Source of the DNA: Rhodospirillales bacterium
Lineage (GTDB): Bacteria; Pseudomonadota; Alphaproteobacteria; Rhodospirillales; JASLLV01
Direction: 5' to 3'
Assembly: GCA_030754475.1 (NCBI GenBank)
Contig: JASMAE010000365.1
Coordinates: 1-11,709, forward strand
DNA: 11,709 nt
Part shown: positions 1 to 5,500 of the stretch, piece by piece
Layout: each line of letters begins with the position of its first letter
Numbering within the stretch: position 1 is the stretch's first letter
Notes under the pieces: model-generated
Told to the model about the DNA's origin: nothing
What the model saw: only the letters and a program-made list of their open reading frames with translations
Databases searched by the model: none
Translations under genes and position numbers: made by a program

Positions 1-14
1 GGGAAAGACCAGGC

Positions 15-431
15 CTAATCGTCGCGACAGGTTCTTTCTTTACGCTCGTGGCGTTCCTGGGCTTCGACGCTGAGAGTCGCGATCGGACGGGCCTCGAGGC
101 GCTGGATGCTGATGGGCTCGCTGGTCTCTTCGCAGTATCCGTAAGTCCCGCCTTCAATGCGATCGAGCGCCGCTTCAATCTTGGCGACGAGCTTGCGCGC
201 ACGGTCCCGGGTCCGTAACCGCACCGATCGGTCGGCCTCGATCGACGCACGGTCGGTGACGTCGGTTTCGCGGGTCTCCTCTTCCTGGAGGGACTGAAGC
301 GCCTCGCTGGTCTCGTTCAGGATGCCGTCGCGCCAGAACAACAGCTTGTGTCGAAAGTACTCCCGCATCACCGGGCTCATGAAGGGCTCGATGTTCGACG
401 GCCGATAATCCGGAGGCAGTTTCGGCGGCAT
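15..431 (-). CDS. dksA: DksA-family RNA polymerase-binding transcription factor, cysteine-poor form
   Basis: This is a 138-residue DksA/TraR-family protein. DksA binds in the secondary channel of RNA polymerase and, with ppGpp, resets transcription during the stringent response. Residues ~30-95 form the coiled coil; its tip keeps the acidic DxxDRA motif (Asp57, Asp60) needed for activity in E. coli DksA. The zinc-finger site is almost gone: of four cysteines only Cys100 remains, the others being Thr103, Ser121 and Ala124 at the expected C-x2-C-x17-C-x2-C spacing. This resembles the zinc-independent DksA2 type. The ATG at 431 is chosen because homologues start with a similar MPPKLPPDYRPS stretch, and an upstream ATG at 500 would lie inside the likely promoter. 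The Shine-Dalgarno sequence is weak. The gene follows fliX on the same strand after 148 bp and ends in TAG. Confidence 0.93.
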   Translation of the reverse strand: MPPKLPPDYRPSNIEPFMSPVMREYFRHKLLFWRDGILNETSEALQSLQEEETRETDVTDRASIEADRSVRLRTRDRARKLVAKIEAALDRIEGGTYGYCEETSEPISIQRLEARPIATLSVEAQERHERKERTCRDD

Positions 432-471
432 CGGGGATAATCTGTGACGACGGTGCGTGAAGACGGTGCGG

Positions 472-500
472 ACTATATGCACGTGCATATCGCGCCGCAA
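472..500 (-). promoter_or_regulatory. Putative sigma70 promoter of dksA
   Basis: Read on the minus strand there is TTGCGG (495-500), a 17-base spacer, and TATAGT (472-477; 5 of 6 matches to TATAAT). The predicted start near 465 gives a leader of ~34 nt before the dksA ATG at 431. A perfect palindrome fills most of the spacer. The -35 is poor (3 of 6), so an activator may be needed, or the site may be repressed through the palindrome. This rests on motif matching only. Confidence 0.5.
475..490. repeat. 16-bp perfect palindrome in the dksA promoter spacer
   Basis: ATATGCACGTGCATAT reads identically on both strands. It sits between the putative -35 and -10 of dksA and overlaps the first bases of the -10. 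That position is typical of a dimeric regulator's operator. I do not recognise the cognate regulator. It lies upstream of the predicted transcription start, so it is unlikely to act as an mRNA hairpin for dksA, although read-through from fliX would include it. Confidence 0.6.
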
Positions 501-518
501 CGGAGATTTCGCGGCCGT

Positions 519-570
519 CCCACCGACAGGCGCGCGGTTCTCGGCCCGACAGCGCGGTCGCGGCGGTGGG
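519..570. repeat. Inverted repeat between fliX and dksA
   Basis: CCCACCG at 519-525 pairs with CGGTGGG at 564-570, and between them CGCGC (531-535) can pair with GCGCG (552-556). It starts 9 bp beyond the fliX stop in the direction of fliX transcription. It could slow or end fliX transcription, but there is no U-run, so it is not a standard intrinsic terminator. Confidence 0.25.
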
Positions 571-579
571 TCGTCGGCC

Positions 580-1011
580 TCATGCGTCGCGGGTCAGCTT
601 CGCGATTTCAACTTGGGTGCGGAGCTCAATTTCGGCGAGGATCTCGTTCAGGCGCGGATCATCCGAGGTCATCCGCCCGGCGCGCAGGCGTCGCGCGAGT
701 TCTTGCAACTGATCCTTGGAAACGACACCCGCAAGGATCTCGCGGCGCAAGCGCTCGAGGCGATCGAGAAGGTCGTCGGCGCGTTCCCTTGCAAGCGACC
801 GCCGTCGCCGGCCTTCGTCGCCAGACGACTCCTGGACCGATAGGATCGATCCGACGGCGCTCGCGGGCGTCGTCTCGTTCACCGACTCCGTTGCCGACGA
901 TTCAACCGCGGCCGACAGCTCTTCGGCGAACCGCGTTCCCGTGCCGGTCGCCTTGCGCGGCTGCCGGATCTCGGAACCCGCCTTCGTCGGTCTGGTGCTG
1001 GTAACTTTCAT
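580..1011 (-). CDS. fliX: Flagellar assembly regulator FliX
   Basis: This is a 143-residue FliX-family protein. In Caulobacter FliX couples completion of an early flagellar basal-body stage to the activity of FlbD, the enhancer-binding protein for sigma54 flagellar promoters. The start MKVTSTRPTKAG matches the usual MKV(T/E)xTGP opening. Residues ~40-75 are low-complexity and probably disordered. The conserved helical C-terminal part carries LLDRLERLRREILAGVVSKDQL and then DDPRLNEILAEIELRTQVEIAKL. The ATG at 1011 is preferred over in-frame ATG 1071 and GTG 1083 because homologues begin at MKV; no clear Shine-Dalgarno is visible. The gene reads towards dksA and is divergent from the iron operon. 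Two sigma54 promoters for hook and P-ring genes lie downstream in the window, which fits a FliX/FlbD circuit. Confidence 0.88.
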   Translation of the reverse strand: MKVTSTRPTKAGSEIRQPRKATGTGTRFAEELSAAVESSATESVNETTPASAVGSILSVQESSGDEGRRRRSLARERADDLLDRLERLRREILAGVVSKDQLQELARRLRAGRMTSDDPRLNEILAEIELRTQVEIAKLTRDA

Positions 1012-1085
1012 GGCAACGACCGCGGTAATCGCGGGCGATCGGGGAATCGATCCCGAACGCTCAGGGTCCATCCTCGGCGCCACGC

Positions 1086-1103
1086 GGTTAAAATCGGGTT
1101 AAA
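1086..1103. repeat. Two GGTTAAA direct repeats upstream of fliX
   Basis: GGTTAAA occurs at 1086-1092 and 1097-1103, an 11-bp period that puts both on the same helix face. They lie 75-92 bp upstream of the fliX ATG and read as TTTAACC in the fliX direction. No good -24/-12 or -35/-10 pair for fliX was found close by. They could be an activator site or an AT-rich -10 region. Low confidence. Confidence 0.3.
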
Positions 1104-1220
1104 CGACCAGCGCCAGCCGGACGGCCGATGCATAATGGCCGAGGAGTTGGGCCGGAACCAGAGGATTCGCGAGCCGCGCTCCAGAAACCACAGGCCCTTG
1201 GCAACGGCGTTGTCGTTCGA

Positions 1221-1234
1221 TTGATCTGGATCAA
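1221..1234 (+). promoter_or_regulatory. FNR/FixK-type box (anaerobox)
   Basis: TTGATCTGGATCAA matches the FNR/FixK consensus TTGAT-N4-ATCAA at every fixed position. Its centre (1227.5) would be at -41.5 for a start at 1269, and a -10-like TAGAAA lies at 1257-1262. That is the geometry of class II FNR-activated promoters reading towards the iron transporter genes. On the fliX side no AT-rich -10 lies at the right distance. The inference is oxygen- or redox-responsive control of the iron importer. Confidence 0.65.
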
Positions 1235-1254
1235 TGGCGCTTGCGCGGCCCGCG

Positions 1255-1271
1255 TTTAGAAACTCCCTAAC
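1255..1271. promoter_or_regulatory. Possible Irr-like iron control element
   Basis: TTTAGAA (1255-1261) is followed by three bases and CCCTAAC (1265-1271). The Irr box (ICE) of Rhizobiales is, as I recall it, TTTAGAA-N3-TTCTAAA. The left half is perfect and the right half matches 4 of 7. It overlaps the -10-like element of the FNR-type promoter. Alternatively this is just that -10. Low to moderate confidence. Confidence 0.3.
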
Positions 1272-1292
1272 GCGGGGTGCTGCGGTTCTGTT

Positions 1293-1311
1293 GCGAATGA
1301 GTTGCATTATC
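1293..1311 (+). promoter_or_regulatory. Fur box ahead of the iron transport operon
   Basis: GCGAATGAGTTGCATTATC matches 13 of 19 positions of the classic Fur box, including both outer halves (AATGA and CATTATC). It also holds the TGCGA...TTGCA dyad (1292-1306) typical of alphaproteobacterial Fur sites. It overlaps the putative -35 of the sigma70 promoter and lies 57 bp before the binding-protein ATG. Iron-bound Fur here would block transcription, as expected for an Fe(III) importer. Confidence 0.7.
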
Positions 1312-1330
1312 AACCAGGCTCGCGTACGAT
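1302..1330 (+). promoter_or_regulatory. Putative sigma70 promoter of the iron transport operon
   Basis: TTGCAT (1302-1307), a 17-base spacer, and TACGAT (1325-1330) form a plausible -35/-10 pair, with a start near 1337. The -35 lies inside the Fur box. Both hexamers are weak, so this is one of two possible promoters; the other would use the FNR box with a start near 1269. Confidence 0.4.
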
Positions 1331-1344
1331 GCTTTGACAAAGCA
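1330..1344. repeat. 15-bp perfect palindrome in the operon leader
   Basis: TGCTTTG-A-CAAAGCA is a perfect 7+1+7 dyad at the predicted transcription start, 24-38 bp before the start codon and just ahead of the Shine-Dalgarno AGAGG (1358-1362). The one-base centre makes an RNA hairpin unfavourable, so a DNA operator is more likely. It also contains TTGACA, but a -10 placed 17 bp on would fall on the RBS, so it is unlikely to be a -35. The regulator is not known. Confidence 0.5.
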
Positions 1345-1367
1345 CTTTCCAACCACCAGAGGCAACA

Positions 1368-2456
1368 ATGAACACCCTTCGTCCCCTCATGAAAGTCCTT
1401 GCCCCGAACCCGCGGACCGCCTTCGGCGCCGTCTTGCTGGCCACCGTTCTCGGCGTTCCCGGCAGCCCCGTTCCGGCATCGGCCCAGGGCGAGGTGAACC
1501 TGTATTCCTACCGCCAGCCGTTCCTGATCCAGCCACTGCTCGACGCCTTCACGGCGAAGACCGGAATCGCAGTGAACGTCGTCTTCGCGCCGAAGGGCGT
1601 GCTCGAAAGGCTTAAGGCGGAAGGGGCCAACAGCCCGGCGGACGCGGTTCTCACGGTTGATATCGGACGGCTGCACGACATGGTCGAGGCCGGGGTTCTT
1701 CGGCCGGTCGAGTCGCCGACGCTACGGATGAACATCCCGGCCCAATACCGCCATCCCGAGGGCCTGTGGTTCGGACTGACGACACGGGCTCGGGTCTTCT
1801 ACGTGAGCAAGGACCGGGTCGCGCCGGGCACGATCAGTTCCTACGAGGACCTGGCCAGACCGGACCTCAAGGGACGGGTCTGCATCCGCTCGGGCAAGCA
1901 CGACTACAACGTCTCGCTGATCGCCTCGGTCATCGCCGACCGCGGGCTCGACGAGGCGCGCGCGTGGCTCACCGGTGTGCGCGCGAATCTCGCCCGCAAG
2001 CCCCAGGGCAACGACCGCGCCCAGGCCAAGGCCATTTACGAAAGTCTCTGCGACGTGGCCGTGGCCAACACCTATTACATGGCGGCCATGGTGACGAACG
2101 AGAGTGAACCCGAGCAGAAGAAGTGGGCGGCCGCCACGCGGATCGTCTTCCCGAACTCCGACGGCCGCGGAACCCACGTCAACGTCAGCGGCGCCGCCGT
2201 GACGAAAAGCGCGAAGAACGTCGACAACGCGGTTCGGCTGATCGAATTCCTGAGCGAGGATTTCGCGCAGGAACTTTACGCCGAGACGAACTACGAATAT
2301 CCGGTCAAGGTCGGAGTCGCGCTCCATCCCCTGGTCGAATCCTGGGGCACGTTCAAGGCCGATTCCGTAAACCTGACGGAGGTCGCGAAGCGCCGCGCCG
2401 CCGCCTCACGGCTCGTCGACGTGGTCGGGTTCGATTTCGGCGGCGGAGGTTCGTGA
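1368..2456 (+). CDS. Fe(III) ABC transporter periplasmic binding protein (FutA/FbpA family)
   Basis: This is a 362-residue periplasmic solute-binding protein that captures Fe(III) and delivers it to the permease encoded next. A Sec signal peptide covers residues ~1-39 (hydrophobic AFGAVLLATVLG, cleavage after ASA, before Gln40). The mature protein opens with EVNLYSYRQPFLIQPLLDAF, the typical start of the bacterial FutA/FbpA branch. The motif VCIRSGKHDYNVSLIASVIA follows in the middle. ANTYYMAAM holds the tyrosine pair Tyr236-Tyr237, which ligands Fe(III) in this family. Length is normal. The ATG at 1368 has Shine-Dalgarno AGAGG five bases upstream; an in-frame ATG at 1389 is a weaker alternative. 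Upstream lie Fur and FNR-like boxes. The permease gene follows after 82 bp on the same strand. Confidence 0.93.
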   Translation: MNTLRPLMKVLAPNPRTAFGAVLLATVLGVPGSPVPASAQGEVNLYSYRQPFLIQPLLDAFTAKTGIAVNVVFAPKGVLERLKAEGANSPADAVLTVDIGRLHDMVEAGVLRPVESPTLRMNIPAQYRHPEGLWFGLTTRARVFYVSKDRVAPGTISSYEDLARPDLKGRVCIRSGKHDYNVSLIASVIADRGLDEARAWLTGVRANLARKPQGNDRAQAKAIYESLCDVAVANTYYMAAMVTNESEPEQKKWAAATRIVFPNSDGRGTHVNVSGAAVTKSAKNVDNAVRLIEFLSEDFAQELYAETNYEYPVKVGVALHPLVESWGTFKADSVNLTEVAKRRAAASRLVDVVGFDFGGGGS

Positions 2457-2538
2457 CCACGCCAATACCCCCGAGACGGCATCCGATAGCGACGTCCGTC
2501 ATCGTGCGCCGGGCGTCGCCGTTCGCATCGCGAATTGG

Positions 2539-4251
2539 ATGAGGCCTGCGCTCGCACGCGCGACGAGCGCGCTTCCCAAGGCTTCGCGTGCGGGCCTCGC
2601 AATCGACGCCTGGGGTATCGGCACGCTCGCCGTCGCCGGTCTGATGGCCGCGCCCGTACTCGCCGTCTTCACGCTGGCGATCGCGCCCAGCGACGACATT
2701 TGGGGCCACTTGGCGCGGACGGTCCTGCCCCACTACACCCGAACGACCCTGGCATTGATGCTGGGCGTCGGCGTCGGCGTGTTCGCTGTCGGCACGGGTA
2801 CCGCGTGGCTCGTGACCATGTGCCGGTTTCCCGGCCGCGCCGTCTTCGCCTGGGCGCTTTTGCTGCCGCTTGCGGTGCCCGCCTACATCATCGCCTACGT
2901 CTATACGGACATCCTGGAATACGCAGGTCCGGTCCAGGGCGCGCTTCGCGGGCTGTTCGGCTGGTCGAGCCCCAAGGATTATTGGTTCCCCGAAATTCGG
3001 TCTTTGACCGGCGCCATCGCCATGATGACCTTGGTGCTTTACCCCTATGTCTACGCGCTCGCGCGGGCGGCTTTTCTCGAGCAGTCGGTCTGCGTCCTCG
3101 AGGTCAGCCGCCTTTTGGGTCGGGGGCCGTGGCGGAGCTTCGCCTCGGTCGCGCTTCCGCTGGCCAGGCCGGCCATCGTCATCGGCGTCAGCCTGGCGCT
3201 GATGGAAACGCTCAACGATTTCGGAACGGTGGACTATTTCGCCGTCTACACGTTCACCGCCGGCATCTACGACGTCTGGCTGAACATGAACAGCACCTCG
3301 GGCGCCGCCCAATTGGCCACGGTCATGCTCGTCCTGGTACTCGCGCTGATCGCGGCCGAACGCTGGGCGCGGCGGCGGCTCAGGTTTCACCACACCACGA
3401 ACCGCTACCGGCAGCTGCCCACCTATCGGCTCGACCGTGTCCCGGCCGCGCTGGCGGTGACGGCCTGCGCCACCCCGATCGTTCTCGGCTTCGTCGTGCC
3501 GAGCGCGGTGCTGATCGATTATTCCATCGGCGCCTCCGCGAATACCCCCGTCGCCGACTTTACGGTTTACGCCCTTAACAGCCTGACGCTTTCATCGATG
3601 GCCGCCTTGCTTGCGACCGGGATCGGCCTCTTTATGGCCTATGGCGTCCGCCTTGGCCGCGGACGGGCGGTGCGAGCCGCGACCCGCCTCGCCAGTGTCG
3701 GCTACGCGGTTCCGGGAGCGGTTCTCGCCATCGGCGTCGTCATCCCCTTGGCGCGCTTGGACAACGCTGTGGACGCCTTCATGGGCGACGTGTTCGGCGT
3801 TTCGACCGGTCTGTTGTTGAGTGGCACCTTGGCCGCCGTTACCTACGGCTATCTGGTCCGCTTCCTCGCGCTCTCGTTCGGGACCGTGGACGCCAGCCTC
3901 GCCAAGGTTACGCCGAGCATGGACGGCGCCGCCCGCACGCTGGGAAGCGCACCGCTTGGGGCGCTACGCCGGGTTCATCTGCCATTGATGCGGGGAAGCA
4001 TTCTCGCCGCCGCGATACTGGTGTTCGTGGACAGCATGAAGGAGCTGCCGATGACCCTCATCCTGCGGCCCTTCAATTTCGAGACGCTGGCGACCTATGT
4101 CTATCAGTTCGCCTCGCGCGAGCTGTTGGAACAATGCGCGCCGGCGGCGCTCGCCATCGTCGCGGCCGGCGTCTTGCCGGTCATCCTGCTCAGCATGGCG
4201 ATCACGCGCTCGCGGCCGGGTCAATGGGAAGGCCGGCGGGCTCCGGCATGA
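2539..4251 (+). CDS. Fe(III) ABC transporter permease, fused two-domain type (FbpB family)
   Basis: This 570-residue inner-membrane protein is the channel of the iron importer. It is a tandem of two binding-protein-dependent permease domains with about 12 membrane segments in all, which fits FbpB/SfuB proteins. Each half has its cytoplasmic EAA loop, the docking site for the ATPase: EVSRLLGRGPWRSFASVALP near residue 188 and DGAARTLGSAPLGALRRVHLP near 461. A charged linker (WARRRLRFHHTTNRYR) near 275-290 joins the halves. The ATG at 2539 is the first possible start after the binding-protein stop; the upstream 82 bp are open in this frame but hold no ATG, GTG or TTG. The Shine-Dalgarno is poor, suggesting coupling to the upstream gene. 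The stop overlaps the ATPase start as ATGA. Confidence 0.93.
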   Translation: MRPALARATSALPKASRAGLAIDAWGIGTLAVAGLMAAPVLAVFTLAIAPSDDIWGHLARTVLPHYTRTTLALMLGVGVGVFAVGTGTAWLVTMCRFPGRAVFAWALLLPLAVPAYIIAYVYTDILEYAGPVQGALRGLFGWSSPKDYWFPEIRSLTGAIAMMTLVLYPYVYALARAAFLEQSVCVLEVSRLLGRGPWRSFASVALPLARPAIVIGVSLALMETLNDFGTVDYFAVYTFTAGIYDVWLNMNSTSGAAQLATVMLVLVLALIAAERWARRRLRFHHTTNRYRQLPTYRLDRVPAALAVTACATPIVLGFVVPSAVLIDYSIGASANTPVADFTVYALNSLTLSSMAALLATGIGLFMAYGVRLGRGRAVRAATRLASVGYAVPGAVLAIGVVIPLARLDNAVDAFMGDVFGVSTGLLLSGTLAAVTYGYLVRFLALSFGTVDASLAKVTPSMDGAARTLGSAPLGALRRVHLPLMRGSILAAAILVFVDSMKELPMTLILRPFNFETLATYVYQFASRELLEQCAPAALAIVAAGVLPVILLSMAITRSRPGQWEGRRAPA

Positions 4252-5315
4252 GCGAGCTCGTCGCGATCGAAGTGTCGCACGCGTTCCCGGGCACGCGCGT
4301 TCTCGAATCCGTCAGCCTGACGGTCGAGGCGGGACAGCTCGTCTGCCTGATCGGCCCGTCGGGCTGCGGCAAGACGACGCTTTTGCGCGTGATCGCCGGC
4401 CTCGATCGACTCCAGCGCGGCCGCGTGCTCGTCGAAGGCAAAGTGGTCGCCGACGCCGACGCCCGGCGTCACACGTCTCCCGAGAAGCGTGGCATCGGGC
4501 TGATGTTTCAGGACTACGCACTCTTTCCCCACCTCAACGTGTTCGAGAACGTGGTCTACGGCGTGGCGCGCTCGGGCGAACGCGCCACATGGGCGCGAGA
4601 GGCGCTCGCGCGCATGGGGCTCGAAGGCTACGCCGACGCTTACCCACACACGCTTTCGGGCGGCGAGCAACAGCGCGTGGCGCTTTTGCGCGCGCTCGCG
4701 CCCGCGCCCAAGGTCCTGCTTCTGGACGAGCCGTTCTCCGATCTCGACATCACGCGCCGCGCCCAAATCCGCGAAGAGACGTTCGATCTCTTGAAGGAAA
4801 CGGGAGTCGCGACGCTGATGGTGACCCACGATCCCGAAGAGGCCATGTTCATGGCCGACCACATCCTGGTCATGGCGGGCGGGCGTATCGTCCAGGCGGG
4901 GCCGCCGCTCAAGACCTATCTCGAGCCCGTCGATGCCTTCGTCGCCGCATTGTTCGGTCCCGTAAACCGGCTCGAAGGAACCGTCGCGGGCGGGCGCGTC
5001 GCGACGCCGCTGGGAAGCCTCGCCGCGGACGGTATTCCGGACGGTACCCGGGTCCAGGTTCTGATCCGTCCGGAGGCGCTGCAACTCGATCCCGCGCCCG
5101 ACGGCGTGGCCGGCGACACCGAGCTCAGCGTCGATTGGGCCAGGCTCCTCGGGCGAACCAGCCTGGTTCGGCTTCGCATGCGCTCTCGTGCGACGGGCGC
5201 CGAGGTGCTCTTGCATGCGCGCGTGTACGGAACCTTCCTGCCAGCCACGGGCACCGCCGTCTCGGTCAGGCTGGACCGGGACCGGGCCTTCGTCTTTCCC
5301 GCCGCCGACAATTAA
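4248..5315 (+). CDS. Fe(III) ABC transporter ATP-binding protein (FbpC family)
   Basis: This 355-residue ATPase powers the importer from the cytoplasmic face. All nucleotide-binding motifs are present: Walker A GPSGCGKTT (~36-44), Q-loop LMFQDYALFPH, signature LSGGEQQRVAL (~136), Walker B VLLLDEPFSDLD (~156), and the H-loop histidine in MVTHD (~191). The C-terminal ~110 residues look like a TOBE-type regulatory domain (VQVLIRPEALQL). The start is set at the ATG overlapping the permease stop (ATGA); the longer open frame from 4134 lies inside the permease gene and is non-coding there. The tight overlap supports translational coupling and a 1:1 partnership. No U-rich terminator follows the stop. 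The motifs leave little doubt about class; iron as substrate is inferred from the neighbours and the Fur box. Confidence 0.94.
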   Translation: MSELVAIEVSHAFPGTRVLESVSLTVEAGQLVCLIGPSGCGKTTLLRVIAGLDRLQRGRVLVEGKVVADADARRHTSPEKRGIGLMFQDYALFPHLNVFENVVYGVARSGERATWAREALARMGLEGYADAYPHTLSGGEQQRVALLRALAPAPKVLLLDEPFSDLDITRRAQIREETFDLLKETGVATLMVTHDPEEAMFMADHILVMAGGRIVQAGPPLKTYLEPVDAFVAALFGPVNRLEGTVAGGRVATPLGSLAADGIPDGTRVQVLIRPEALQLDPAPDGVAGDTELSVDWARLLGRTSLVRLRMRSRATGAEVLLHARVYGTFLPATGTAVSVRLDRDRAFVFPAADN

Positions 5316-5330
5316 GGTCGGCTGAGGTCG

Positions 5331-5341
5331 GCAAATTTTGC
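5331..5341. promoter_or_regulatory. Palindrome about 107 bp upstream of the flgE start: candidate activator site
   Basis: GCAAATTTTGC is a perfect 11-bp dyad within CGGCAAATTTTGCTGCCCGG. Its centre lies ~107 bp before the predicted sigma54 transcription start at ~5443, the distance at which enhancer-binding proteins such as FlbD usually sit. Just upstream AGGTCGGC is repeated with a 10-bp period (5315-5322, 5325-5332). Assignment to FlbD is an inference. Confidence 0.4.
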
Positions 5342-5352
5342 TGCCCGGCGCC

Positions 5353-5374
5353 ACGGGATCTAAACGGGATCTAA
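5353..5374. repeat. Tandem 11-bp direct repeat upstream of flgE
   Basis: ACGGGATCTAA occurs twice head to tail with no spacer (5353-5363, 5364-5374). An 11-bp period places both copies on the same helix face. It lies 70-90 bp upstream of the predicted flgE start, between the GCAAATTTTGC dyad and the sigma54 promoter. It may bind an activator or a bending protein such as IHF, which often acts here in sigma54 promoters, but it could also be a chance duplication. Confidence 0.5.
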
Positions 5375-5416
5375 TAAAAACCCTCTTGATTTCAACGGAT
5401 TGAGCGCAGACCGGGA

Positions 5417-5432
5417 TGGCACCCATATTGCT
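5417..5432 (+). promoter_or_regulatory. Sigma54 (-24/-12) promoter of flgE
   Basis: TGGCAC-CCATA-TTGCT matches the sigma54 consensus TGGCAC-N5-TTGCW at every fixed position, with GG and GC at the required spacing. Transcription is expected near 5443, giving a ~58-nt leader to the flgE ATG at 5501. Sigma54 control of hook genes is established in Caulobacter and related bacteria. Confidence 0.88.
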
Positions 5433-5500
5433 TCCCCTTCTGCGCAGGATCCTTGCGCGCAGGCGTATTCAGCGCGGGGCTATTGAGACGGAGTGACGTC

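Noticed and set aside
444..1004. Plus-strand open frame opposite fliX and dksA leader
   Set aside because: Arg/Ser/Pro-rich shadow of fliX without start signal or homology features.
1084..1140. Sigma54 promoter for fliX on the minus strand
   Set aside because: TGGCGC is present (near 1110) but no GC lies at the required 10-base interval; the region gives TTTAA instead.
1333..1338. TTGACA as a perfect -35 for the iron operon
   Set aside because: A -10 at 17 bp would overlap the Shine-Dalgarno of the binding-protein gene, and the hexamer is the centre of a palindrome.
2353..3393. Long open frame opposite the permease (346 residues), and similar ones opposite the ATPase, flgE and nfu
   Set aside because: Arg/Asp/Gly-rich composition with no domains; typical shadows of high-GC codon use opposite genes with clear family matches.
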